Positions 1 to 7,042 are shown, counted from the stretch's first letter. The stretch: 7,871 nt of DNA from an uncultured Ruminococcus sp. (GCA_902783065.1 CACZPV010000110.1:1-7871), one strand, 5' to 3'. The notes: generated by a model not told the origin, from the sequence alone. Made by a program: numbers and translations.

Positions 1-157
1 GGATAAAGAGGTTGTTTTGCGCTATTATTTTTATCATCAGACAACTGCAGATATTTCCGAAAAAATGAATATTAATCGTCAAACAGTAAAAACAAAGCTT
101 GCCAAAGCAAGAAAAACAATTAAAAATAAGCTTAAAGAAAGGGGCTATGACTTATGA
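1..157 (+). CDS. RNA polymerase sigma factor, ECF/sigma-70 region 4 (3' end only)
   Basis: Only the last 51 codons are in the window; the gene begins upstream. The visible peptide starts DKEVVLRYYF and ends KERGYDL before TGA at 155-157. It reads as sigma region 4: an acidic and hydrophobic lead-in helix, then a helix-turn-helix (TTADISEKMNINRQTVKT, about residues 14-31 of the fragment) and a basic tail rich in K and R. In ECF sigma factors this part reads the -35 element. Its stop overlaps the ATG of the next gene (ATGA, 154-157), so the two are translationally coupled, the usual arrangement for a sigma factor and its anti-sigma partner. The family is clear from the HTH pattern and context. 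The exact ECF group cannot be told, because region 2 and the N-terminus are missing. Confidence 0.85.
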   Translation, partial: DKEVVLRYYFYHQTTADISEKMNINRQTVKTKLAKARKTIKNKLKERGYDL

Positions 158-1398
158 AAAGAAATATTCTGGACAAAATCAATGCTATTCCAACGTCAGT
201 CAACGTGATTGATAAAACAACATTGTACAATTATTCAGGAACAGACGAAAACAAAATCAAAATTGGCGTTATGAATCAAATAAGAAAAAAACAACCTCAC
301 AACATCAAAAAGCGTAAATTTATTATTGCAGTGATTGCAGCCTGTTTAGCGATATCGTTTATCGGTACAGGAGTATTTGCAGTAATGGGTGGTCTTGACA
401 AAGCATTCGGAGAAATTATTACCGGAAGTACTGACACAGAAACACTCTATCCAGGAGATGATGTTATAATCAATAATTCCGACGAAAACCTTGATATCAG
501 TGTACTTGGCATTACGGGTAATGACACTACTGCTTATGTATCTCTTGAATTAAAAAACAGGGACGGAAGCAAAATTGTATCCGATGAGAACAGCAGAGTC
601 GGAATTTATTCGGAAACTGTTTTTGGAATTAATACCGAAGAAAACCACAGTGATTTCGGCTACGAGCAGATAAAAGATTCCTTTAGTATTTCTGTGGAAG
701 GAAAAGAAAATAACGAAAATAAGGAAAACCTTTACTACGGTTTATCAGGATACGGCGGGTGGGAATCTGTTAAAAAAGATCTTTCTGATACCTCCGATAA
801 TCTTATGGAAAACAAATTCATTAAATCTGTTGTTTCAGATAACGGAAAAACTATAAAACTATATATTAAATATATCAGGAACAATGAATCTCCACAAGGC
901 AAGGTTATGAATGTACAGTGTCGTGGACTTTCGGAATATAAAGACGGTAGTATTCTCCGGACCTATGACAGCAATTATATTGGCGAACCTTATGATGATG
1001 TGAAAACAAACTTTTACGATAAAGGTATCGGAGGAAGATGGATAAACAATTCTGATGGAAGTCTTAGCTTTATTGAAACATTTAATCAAAAACTGGATAT
1101 TAATTTTGATATTTCATTAAAACTGAAGTATAATTCTACAGGAAAAAGAATAAATATCAACGGAAACGAAGCGATAAACATTATGTCGGACAACCAAGTG
1201 AAGAACGTTGAAATAGCATTATCTTCATTTGGCATTAATCTGACTGCCGATCATGCAGTTTTTGACGGATCCTCATTGACCAGTTCAGATCTGTTTGAAA
1301 TTGACAAAAACAAAGTTATTATGAAGGACGGAAAGGAATACGGAATGATAGGTATAATTGAAGCAAGTAAAAAGAATACTTCCTTTATTAATATTTAA
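154..1398 (+). CDS. Probable anti-sigma factor, single-pass membrane protein, C-terminus likely truncated
   Basis: A 414-residue protein whose start is well set: AAAGGGG at 138-144 lies 9 bases before the ATG, which overlaps the sigma factor stop. Residues 1-55 are polar and basic and should be cytoplasmic (sigma-binding). Residues 56-78 (FIIAVIAACLAISFIGTGVF and on) form one membrane span. Residues 79-414 should be outside the cell and are rich in Asn, Asp, Ser and beta-strand-like stretches. The plan matches the DUF4179-like anti-sigma proteins common beside ECF sigma genes in Clostridia. I see no HxxxCxxC zinc-finger anti-sigma motif, so this is not the classical ZAS type. The role, holding the upstream sigma factor until an external signal arrives, is inferred from topology and neighbour. 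The TAA at 1396-1398 is followed in frame by 40 sensible codons (see the next entry), so the natural protein is probably 455 residues. Confidence 0.75.
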   Translation: MKRNILDKINAIPTSVNVIDKTTLYNYSGTDENKIKIGVMNQIRKKQPHNIKKRKFIIAVIAACLAISFIGTGVFAVMGGLDKAFGEIITGSTDTETLYPGDDVIINNSDENLDISVLGITGNDTTAYVSLELKNRDGSKIVSDENSRVGIYSETVFGINTEENHSDFGYEQIKDSFSISVEGKENNENKENLYYGLSGYGGWESVKKDLSDTSDNLMENKFIKSVVSDNGKTIKLYIKYIRNNESPQGKVMNVQCRGLSEYKDGSILRTYDSNYIGEPYDDVKTNFYDKGIGGRWINNSDGSLSFIETFNQKLDINFDISLKLKYNSTGKRININGNEAINIMSDNQVKNVEIALSSFGINLTADHAVFDGSSLTSSDLFEIDKNKVIMKDGKEYGMIGIIEASKKNTSFINI

Positions 1399-1521
1399 TA
1401 TTGTGAATTATCAGATCTCGAAAAATTCCCTGAAAACATTGAAGCATCTAAACTCCTTTTGCTTGAAACAGACCAGATTGATAAAATTTTACTCAACGGT
1501 ACAGAAATTAACATTAAATAA
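1399..1521 (+). pseudogene. In-frame continuation of the anti-sigma gene beyond its stop codon
   Basis: Directly after the TAA at 1396-1398 the same frame stays open for 40 codons, to TAA at 1519-1521. It begins YCELSDLEKFPENIEA and ends TDQIDKILLNGTEINIK. The composition matches the upstream protein (Asp, Glu, Asn, Ile, Lys) and the end, a short strand followed by an 'xxNGTEI' turn, resembles the C-termini I associate with this kind of anti-sigma ectodomain. The strong terminator begins about 46 bases after the second stop, normal spacing for a gene ending there. A single base change (for example AAA or GAA to TAA) would explain the break. It may be a real nonsense mutation, strain variation or a sequencing error; programmed readthrough is less likely. 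Confidence 0.7.
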
Positions 1522-1567
1522 CCAACCGTACCATTACTATAATAATTTTCACACAGTGTATACCATG

Positions 1568-1617
1568 CATAAATCAACGACCGAGCCGTATAAAAACGGC
1601 TCGGTCGTTGATTTATG
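1568..1617. terminator. Perfect 22-bp hairpin, convergent bidirectional terminator
   Basis: The arms 1568-1589 and 1596-1617 are perfectly complementary over 22 bp around a 6-base loop (ATAAAA). The core is GC-rich (ACCGAGCCGT with ACGGCTCGGT) and TTTT follows at 1618-1621. It lies between the plus-strand sigma/anti-sigma unit and the 3' end of noc on the minus strand, 25 bases beyond the noc stop. The base of the stem is AT-rich (ATAAATCAA with TTGATTTAT), which gives a U-rich 3' arm in both directions, so it probably ends both units. The plus-strand T-tract is the clearer of the two. Confidence 0.9.
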
Positions 1618-1642
1618 TTTTGGAAATGGGATTTACTTATTA

Positions 1643-2473
1643 TCATGCTGTTTTTTCGGCATCGCAGTCCTGCCTTTTCTTAGGAATACGAACAGTATAT
1701 TCAATAAAATCATCCGTTTCAGTACGGCTGGTCACTGCATCTATTCCTGTTGAACGAATAGAATCCACTGCTTTGTTAATTGTGTTTTCCAATATTTTAA
1801 TATCTTTAATAACAAGTCTTGTTTTCTGTGTTTTTATTTTTTCTTTATTTTTTTCGCTCAGTACGGAATCTATGTATTTTTCCGACTGTGTTACATTTAA
1901 TCCTTGAGTAATAATTTCACTCAGAATCAATCTTCTTGTAATATGATCCTCTACTTTCAGAAGTGCTCTTGCGTGTTTTTCGGTAAGCTTGTATTTTGCT
2001 ATAATTTCCTTTTCATCGGCCGATAGCTTTAATATTTTCAGTTTGTTAGCAATTTCCGACTGTTTTTTTCCGAGGCGTCTTGATACGTCAATACGGGAAA
2101 AATTATAAGTTTTCATTAATCTTTCAATTCCCTCTGCTGCCTCAAAAAAACTTAAGTCACTTTTTTGCAGGTTTTCAATTAATGAAAACTGATCTGCCTG
2201 CTTATCGCTGCAATTTAAAATAATACAAGGAACTTTTCTGTTTCCGCACATAGCTGCTGCCCGCAGCCGTCTTTCTCCGGCAATCAATTCATATTCGCCC
2301 GAATTAATTTTACGTACGGTAAGTGGTTGGAGAACACCGTTCATTTTAATGCTTTGGGCAAGTTCTTTCATCTCCTGTGCGGGAAAGAATTTTCTGGACT
2401 GTACACGACATGGTTTTATCTGAACAATAGGAATGTCGTGTATTTTTCTTTCATTCCCGATATTTAACAGCAC
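1643..2473 (-). CDS. noc: Nucleoid occlusion protein Noc (ParB/Spo0J family)
   Basis: A CTP-switch DNA-binding clamp of the ParB family. Noc binds NBS sites and keeps division away from the nucleoid. From the GTG at 2473 (276 aa) I see an N-terminal ParB/CTPase domain with NGVLQPLTVR (45-54), AGERRLRAA (65-73) and ENLQKSDL (100-107), then an HTH domain (about 126-147) and a C-terminal dimerisation region ending in EYTVRIPKKR. Family ParB usually has ENLQR; here R is K. KKQSEIANKLKILKL and LTEKHARALL fit Noc, not ParB: Q138, K144 and K149 match the Noc specificity residues, and K166 stands where Noc usually has R and ParB has G. There is no N-terminal amphipathic helix of the B. subtilis type. 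GTG 2473 is preferred because AAGGGAG (2488-2482) lies 8 bases ahead; the in-frame GTG at 2482 overlaps that site. No soj or parB follows. Confidence 0.87.
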   Translation of the reverse strand: MLLNIGNERKIHDIPIVQIKPCRVQSRKFFPAQEMKELAQSIKMNGVLQPLTVRKINSGEYELIAGERRLRAAAMCGNRKVPCIILNCSDKQADQFSLIENLQKSDLSFFEAAEGIERLMKTYNFSRIDVSRRLGKKQSEIANKLKILKLSADEKEIIAKYKLTEKHARALLKVEDHITRRLILSEIITQGLNVTQSEKYIDSVLSEKNKEKIKTQKTRLVIKDIKILENTINKAVDSIRSTGIDAVTSRTETDDFIEYTVRIPKKRQDCDAEKTA

Positions 2474-2481
2474 AACTGTCA

Positions 2482-2488
2482 CTCCCTT
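2482..2488 (-). promoter_or_regulatory. Ribosome binding site that fixes the noc start
   Basis: AAGGGAG on the minus strand lies 8 bases before GTG 2473-2471, ideal spacing. The longer in-frame GTG at 2482-2480 shares its first base with this site and so cannot use it. This shortens the protein by three residues, to an MLLNIGNERK start. Confidence 0.7.
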
Positions 2489-2689
2489 CGTATTATTATC
2501 ATATCATATATCATTTAAATCTTCTGTCAAAAGCTGTCGGATAAAAATATCAGTTTTATTTAAGTTTTCAACATTTTTAATATTAAAAGTTGAATTATCG
2601 GTCAGCATAAATTATTAATAAGAAATATCAAAAAATGCTGTATTTATCAGGGTTTTAAAATTTTTCTTAAAATTTTAATCTGTAATAAA

Positions 2690-2735
2690 AATAAAGTTTT
2701 CAACACTGAGTTTTTAAAATGTTGAAAACTTTATT
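2690..2735 (-). terminator. AT-rich hairpin after rsmG, probable terminator
   Basis: The arms 2690-2705 and 2720-2735 pair perfectly over 16 bp around a 14-base loop. It sits 28 bases after the rsmG stop, and the minus strand continues with TTTATTACAG, a broken T-run. The stem is AT-rich (four G-C pairs), so it may terminate only partly, or act as a protein site in DNA. Confidence 0.5.
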
Positions 2736-2763
2736 ATTTTTCCACTCTTTGAACATCATAATT

Positions 2764-3471
2764 TCAGAGCGGATTCTTATTGATTTTTGTCCCTTTTCTT
2801 GGGTATTTTTCACTTGTATTTTTTATTTTTACAAATTCTATAATGGTACGGCTGCTGTCATCAGGTAAAGTAATATGACTTATGTTTTCAACTTTCCCTC
2901 CTAAAATGTTGAAAGCATTTTTTGCCGCAGTAATTTCATTTTCTCCATCCGGACCTTTCATTGCTATAAACTTGCCTCCCACTTTTACATATGGCAGACA
3001 ATATTCACACAAAGCCGGAAGACCGGCGACTGCTCTCGACACAGCAAAATCAAATTTCTCCCTGTATTCTGTCATGCGTGCTCCGTCCTCTGCCCGACTG
3101 TGTACTAACACAGATTCTATTCCGAGTTGTCTGCATAACTCATCAAGAAAAATCAAACGCTTATTCAGACTGTCAAGAAGTGTCAGTTTTATATCGGGCC
3201 GCATAATTTTCAGCGGAATACCAGGAAATCCCGCTCCGGTACCAATATCGATAACATCACACTTTCCATTGAGATTCTGAAATCTGAGAATAGAAATGCT
3301 GTCAACAAAATGTTTCACTGCGATTCCTTCCTCATCAGTAATAGCTGTCAGATTCATTTTTTCATTCCATTCCCTGAGCATAACTGCATATTGTTCAAAC
3401 TGCGAAAGTTGAAAATTTGTAATTTCAATTTCATTCTCGAAGCACCATTTTTTTAAAATTTCAGTTATCAT
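2764..3471 (-). CDS. rsmG: 16S rRNA (guanine-527-N7)-methyltransferase RsmG
   Basis: This enzyme (old name GidB) uses S-adenosylmethionine to methylate N7 of G527 in 16S rRNA, in the small ribosomal subunit; loss gives low-level streptomycin resistance in several bacteria. The 235 residues match the family length. Visible family blocks in order: NLTAI (40-44), HFVDS (54-58), the SAM-binding loop DIGTGAGFPGIPL (75-87), the acidic end of the next strand (LLD, 98-100), SRAVAGL (145-151), MKG (171-173) and RTIIEF (208-213). The tail YPRKGTKINKNPL is a variant of the usual YPRKAGTPxKxPL. The ATG at 3471 is supported by GAAGAGAG (3486-3479), 7 bases upstream. The gene follows mnmG on the same strand after 117 bp, the usual pairing. 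A TATAAT at 3543-3538 in that gap might be a promoter -10 box, but I see no good -35. Confidence 0.96.
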   Translation of the reverse strand: MITEILKKWCFENEIEITNFQLSQFEQYAVMLREWNEKMNLTAITDEEGIAVKHFVDSISILRFQNLNGKCDVIDIGTGAGFPGIPLKIMRPDIKLTLLDSLNKRLIFLDELCRQLGIESVLVHSRAEDGARMTEYREKFDFAVSRAVAGLPALCEYCLPYVKVGGKFIAMKGPDGENEITAAKNAFNILGGKVENISHITLPDDSSRTIIEFVKIKNTSEKYPRKGTKINKNPL

Positions 3472-3588
3472 ACTGTTTCTCTCTTCATTATTATTTTTTA
3501 TAAAGCTGTAAAATCAAACTACATACTGATAATGCCTATTATAATCGTTAATCCTTATCCAGAATAATCTTTTTATTGTCTTATAAAC

Positions 3589-5487
3589 TTACGTATTTTC
3601 AATTTTACGTTCAGCTGTATTTTTCAGGGTTGACAGGTAAATAACAAGTACAGATATATCAGCAGGACTTACTCCGGAAATGCGTCCAGCCTGTCCGATA
3701 TTTTCAGGACGAACCTTATTCAGTTTTTCTCTTGCTTCCAGACGCAGTCCATCTATTTTGCTGTAGTCTAAATCAGGCGGCAAAATTCTGGATTCAAGTT
3801 TCCGCACCTGATCAATAATAATAAGCTGTCTCTGAATGTATCCTTCATATTTTATCTGAATTTCTACCTGTTCAAAAACGTTTCTGTCCGTTTCATTTCT
3901 CGTGCTGTCCACAGGTGTCAATACTTCATAATTTAACTCAGGACGTTTAATCAGGTCAGCGAGTCTGATTCCGGTTTTTACTTCGGAAGTATTTCGCTCA
4001 CGCAGAATTGTATTTAGCTGTTCAGTGGGCGGCAGAACAGTTTTTCTGGCTCTTTCAATTTCTGCTTCGATTCGGGCAGATTTCTTCTGAAATTTTCCCC
4101 ATCTTTCATCTGTAATTAAACCTATCTTTCTTCCGATGGGTGTTAATCTGACATCAGCATTATCCTGACGCAGAATCAGCCGGTATTCACTGCGAGAAGT
4201 CATCATTCTGTAAGGATCGTTACAACCCTTGGTTACCAGATCATCCACAAGAGTTCCTATATAAGAACTTGCCCGATCAAGAATCATAGGAGCTTTTCCC
4301 TGAATTTTCAGTGCAGCGTTGACTCCGGCAACCAGTCCCTGTGCAGCAGCTTCTTCATACCCTGAACTGCCGTTGAATTGTCCTGCACCGTAAAGACCCG
4401 GAAATTCTCTGAATTCGAGTGTTCGGTTCATCTGAATCGGATCGGCACAAAAATATTCTATGGCATAAGCGGGGCGCATTACCGTACAATGCTCCAAACC
4501 TTTGATCGTATGGTAAAAAGCGAGTTGTACATCTTCCGGCAAAGAGGATGACATTCCCTGTATGTACATTTCCTCAGTGTCCAGACCGCAAGGTTCAATA
4601 AACAACTGATGTCTTGGCTTATCAGAAAAACGGACAATCTTGTCCTCAATACTGGGACAGTAACGCGGACCAATACCCTCTATTTTTCCGCTGTACATAG
4701 GAGAACGGGATATATTGTCAAGAATTACCTTTTTGGTGTTCTCATTTGTCCAGCTTACATAACATTTTACTTTATTTTCTCCGGGATTTTCAGTATCATA
4801 AGAAAAAGGAACAACGGGATCGTCACCATTTTGTTCTTCCAGATCAGTAAAATCAATACTTGAACGCAGTACTCTTGCAGGTGTACCTGTTTTAAAGCGC
4901 CGTATGCACATACCCATTTTTTCCAGCGAATCAGGAAGATATCTGGATGGAAACATTCCGTCCGGACCGCTCTCATATGATACATCTCCGACATAAATTT
5001 TTCCTCCGAGATATGTACCGGTTGCAAGAATTACCGCTTTTGCTGTATATTGAGCCTCAAGCCTTGTTGTAAGGAGCCACAGACCGTCATCCTGTTTTAT
5101 AAGTTCTGTAATTTCAGCTTGACGAAGTTCCAGATTTTCCTGTAATTCCAGAGTATGTTTCATTCTGGCACTATAGGCACGTCTGTCAATTTGTGCTCTG
5201 AGAGAATGTACTGCCGGACCCTTTCCTTTATTTAACATTCTGCTTTGTAAGAAACATTCATCGGCTGCTTTACCCATTTCACCTCCAAGTGCATCTATTT
5301 CCCGTACAAGGTGACCCTTAGCTGTACCACCAATAGACGGATTACACGGACAATTACCAACAGCGTCCATATTAATTGTAAAAACACCTGTTTTACATCC
5401 CAGTCTTGCAGCTGCAAGTCCTGCCTCTATTCCCGCATGACCTGCTCCAATTACTGCAACATCAAATTTTCCCGCTGAAAATTTCAT
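3589..5487 (-). CDS. mnmG: tRNA uridine-5-carboxymethylaminomethyl modification enzyme MnmG (GidA)
   Basis: An FAD- and NADH-dependent enzyme that, in complex with the GTPase MnmE, places the carboxymethylaminomethyl (or aminomethyl) group on C5 of the wobble uridine of tRNAs reading two-codon boxes. The 632-residue length is normal. Seen in order: the dinucleotide fold IGAGHAGIEAG (13-23); CPCNPSIGGTAKGHL (46-60), including conserved Cys48; RRFKTGTPAR (196-205); GIGPRYCPSIEDK (271-283), whose Cys277 falls at the same number as in E. coli; GQFNGSSGYEEAAAQG; MMTSRSEYRLILRQDNAD; and the C-terminal helical end QAGRISGVSPADI, needed for MnmE and tRNA contact. ATG 5487 is supported by AAGGA 10 bases upstream and by the FAD motif starting at the usual distance. 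Its partner mnmE, often just upstream in Firmicutes, is not here; metK is. rsmG follows on the same strand. Confidence 0.98.
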   Translation of the reverse strand: MKFSAGKFDVAVIGAGHAGIEAGLAAARLGCKTGVFTINMDAVGNCPCNPSIGGTAKGHLVREIDALGGEMGKAADECFLQSRMLNKGKGPAVHSLRAQIDRRAYSARMKHTLELQENLELRQAEITELIKQDDGLWLLTTRLEAQYTAKAVILATGTYLGGKIYVGDVSYESGPDGMFPSRYLPDSLEKMGMCIRRFKTGTPARVLRSSIDFTDLEEQNGDDPVVPFSYDTENPGENKVKCYVSWTNENTKKVILDNISRSPMYSGKIEGIGPRYCPSIEDKIVRFSDKPRHQLFIEPCGLDTEEMYIQGMSSSLPEDVQLAFYHTIKGLEHCTVMRPAYAIEYFCADPIQMNRTLEFREFPGLYGAGQFNGSSGYEEAAAQGLVAGVNAALKIQGKAPMILDRASSYIGTLVDDLVTKGCNDPYRMMTSRSEYRLILRQDNADVRLTPIGRKIGLITDERWGKFQKKSARIEAEIERARKTVLPPTEQLNTILRERNTSEVKTGIRLADLIKRPELNYEVLTPVDSTRNETDRNVFEQVEIQIKYEGYIQRQLIIIDQVRKLESRILPPDLDYSKIDGLRLEAREKLNKVRPENIGQAGRISGVSPADISVLVIYLSTLKNTAERKIENT

Positions 5488-5796
5488 CTTTTCTCATTCC
5501 TTAACTAAAAATATCAGAACTTTACATACTAAATAATTTTATACTATATTATTTTGACAGCAGATATATGGGACTGCTGCGCGGCGAGTTGCCGGAACAA
5601 AATGAGATAGTTGCTCAGCGTCTGACTGATACCAAAACTTTTTGTTAATTCAGGAAAACAGACAAACTGAGTATTGATTATAATGCCTGATAAAAAATAG
5701 ACAGCCTTTGAGGTTCATTTCTCACAACTTAAAGTATTATTTCTATCAGGAATTAGTATTAATCATTAATTGTGTACAACAAAAACAAAACTCCTG
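5488..5796. other. Intergenic gap between metK and mnmG with a GC-richer structured island
   Basis: No convincing gene. About 5558-5625 stands out as much more GC-rich than its surroundings and carries nested inverted repeats: CAGCAG/CTGCTG (5558-5563, 5574-5579), CGGC/GCCG (5582-5585, 5591-5594), and a long-range pair CTCAG-C-GTCTG (5614-5624) with CAGAC-AAA-CTGAG (5659-5671). On the plus strand a 26-codon frame (5568-5648, MGLLRGELPEQNEIVAQ and on) lacks a ribosome site. On the minus strand a frame of about 55 codons is open across the same DNA, with no start codon. Further right, CCTGATA (5686-5692) and TATCAGG (5744-5750) form a weak long hairpin. The mnmG promoter must lie in or near this stretch but is not obvious. 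Confidence 0.5.
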
Positions 5797-5836
5797 ATAA
5801 AAAGCCAGTGAATGTTTCGGTTCACCGGCTTTTTAT
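5797..5836. terminator. metK terminator, likely bidirectional
   Basis: The arms 5797-5812 and 5821-5836 pair over 16 positions with one A/C mismatch, around an 8-base loop. The GC-rich centre (GCCAGTGAA with TTCACCGGC) is flanked by AAAAA on the left and TTTTT on the right, so either strand gives a stem followed by a U-tract. It begins 12 bases after the metK stop, so metK is probably transcribed apart from mnmG. Confidence 0.88.
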
Positions 5837-5848
5837 ACAACAATAGAA

Positions 5849-7042
5849 TTATTTGCTTAATTCCTGTACAGTCTTTTTTAATTCTTCTGTTTTATCAGTT
5901 TTCTCCCATGCAACACCCAAATCTTCTCTGCCCATATGACCATAAGCTGCAAGCTTACGATAAATCGGATTTTTCAAACCGAGATTTTCAATAATTGCAG
6001 CAGGACGAAGATCAAACACCTTTGATACAGCTTTAGACAGGATATCATCACTGACTTGTCCGGTACCGAAGCTGTCAACCATAATGGATACAGGTTTTGC
6101 AACTCCGATAGCATAGGAAAGCTGAATTTCGCACTTGTCGGCAAGACCGGCAGCAACCACGTTCTTAGCGGCATATCTTGCAGCATAGGCAGCGCTTCTG
6201 TCAACCTTTGTGGGATCTTTGCCTGAAAATGCACCGCCGCCGTGACGAGAGTATCCGCCGTATGTATCGACAATGATTTTTCTGCCTGTCAGACCAGTAT
6301 CTGCTGCAGGACCGCCAAGTACAAATCTGCCGGTAGGATTGACAAGAATTCTTGTATTATCATCCATCAATTCAGCAGGAATTACAGGTTTTATCACATA
6401 CCTAACAAGATCTTCACGAATACGTGAAATTGCAGCTTCTTCTGAGTGCTGTGTAGAAATGAGTACTGTATCAATTCTGACAGGGCAATTATTTTCATAC
6501 TCTACTGTTACCTGTGTTTTACCGTCAGGTCTTAAATATGAAAGTATTTTATCTTTTCTGACATCAGCAAGACGCTTTGCAAGCTTATGTGCCAGCGAGA
6601 TCGGAAGAGGCATCAATTCAGGTGTTTCGCTGCACGCAAAACCAAACATAATTCCCTGATCTCCGGCTCCGGTCAGATCAAGCTGATCTTGTTCTCCCTC
6701 TCTGTGTTCGTATGAATCGTTAACGCCCATTGCAATATCAGGCGACTGAGAATCAATAGATGAAATCACAGCGCATGTATTGCCGTTAAATCCACATTCA
6801 GGATTGTCATAACCGATAGAATTGATCACCTCTCTGGCAATACTGTCAATATCGGCATAGCAGCTGGTCGTAATTTCTCCCATTACGTGAATCAGACCAG
6901 TTGTAGCGCTGACTTCGCAGGCAACGTGTGCTTCAGGATCTTTTTCCAGAATGGTATCAAGAACTGCATCAGAAATCTGATCGCATACTTTATCTGGATG
7001 TCCTTCGGTTACGGATTCGGATGTAAATAAAAATTTTGCCAT
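5849..7042 (-). CDS. metK: S-adenosylmethionine synthetase
   Basis: This cytosolic enzyme makes S-adenosylmethionine from methionine and ATP, releasing phosphate and pyrophosphate. The 397 residues match the family. Diagnostic motifs: FTSESVTEGHPDKVCDQISD near the start, with the ATP-site His15; GAGDQGIMFG (125-134), the first signature of the family; and GGGAFSGKDPTKVDRSAAY (268-286), the P-loop-like second signature. The ATG at 7042 is chosen because AAGGA (7056-7052) lies 9 bases upstream and family members begin MxKxLFTSESV. A longer frame reaches an ATG at 7120, but that codon lies in the 3' arm of the leader terminator and would add 26 unrelated residues. The gene sits alone between its riboswitch leader and its own terminator. 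Expression should fall when SAM is plentiful. Confidence 0.98.
   Translation of the reverse strand: MAKFLFTSESVTEGHPDKVCDQISDAVLDTILEKDPEAHVACEVSATTGLIHVMGEITTSCYADIDSIAREVINSIGYDNPECGFNGNTCAVISSIDSQSPDIAMGVNDSYEHREGEQDQLDLTGAGDQGIMFGFACSETPELMPLPISLAHKLAKRLADVRKDKILSYLRPDGKTQVTVEYENNCPVRIDTVLISTQHSEEAAISRIREDLVRYVIKPVIPAELMDDNTRILVNPTGRFVLGGPAADTGLTGRKIIVDTYGGYSRHGGGAFSGKDPTKVDRSAAYAARYAAKNVVAAGLADKCEIQLSYAIGVAKPVSIMVDSFGTGQVSDDILSKAVSKVFDLRPAAIIENLGLKNPIYRKLAAYGHMGREDLGVAWEKTDKTEELKKTVQELSK

Larger units (their letters stand above)
2474..2763. other. AT-rich gap between rsmG and noc with GTTTTCAACA repeats
   Basis: About 290 bp without a convincing gene. It holds two direct copies of GTTTTCAACA (2564-2573, 2696-2705) and one inverted copy (2720-2729); the last two form the arms of the hairpin listed separately. 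A related GTTTTCAAC lies just inside rsmG at 2884-2892. There is also TTCAAC/GTTGAA (2567-2572, 2589-2594) around a very AT-rich core, and overlapping TTAAAATTTT tracts at about 2655-2677. The noc promoter should lie in this stretch, but I cannot place it with confidence. Confidence 0.5.

Noticed and set aside
859..1089. Minus-strand open frame opposite the anti-sigma gene
   Set aside because: It lies wholly antisense to a well-supported gene and has no start signal; it looks like a shadow of codon usage.
1558..1642. The 22-bp perfect inverted repeat as a mobile-element end or attachment site
   Set aside because: Its short loop, following T-tract and position between two convergent gene ends fit a terminator; no transposase or target duplication is near.
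2433..2618. Plus-strand open frame antisense to the noc start and the following gap
   Set aside because: No ribosome site, low-complexity Ser/Phe/Leu content, and half of it is antisense to a clear gene.
3311..3318. TGTTTCAC, a perfect half of the parS site TGTTTCACGTGAAACA, inside rsmG
   Set aside because: The second half (TGCGATTC) does not match, and a lone 8-base half-site is expected by chance and by codon use.
5296..5304. TATTTCCCG, resembling half of the Noc-binding site, inside mnmG
   Set aside because: The other half (TACAAGG) is not the required GGGAAAT, so there is no palindrome.
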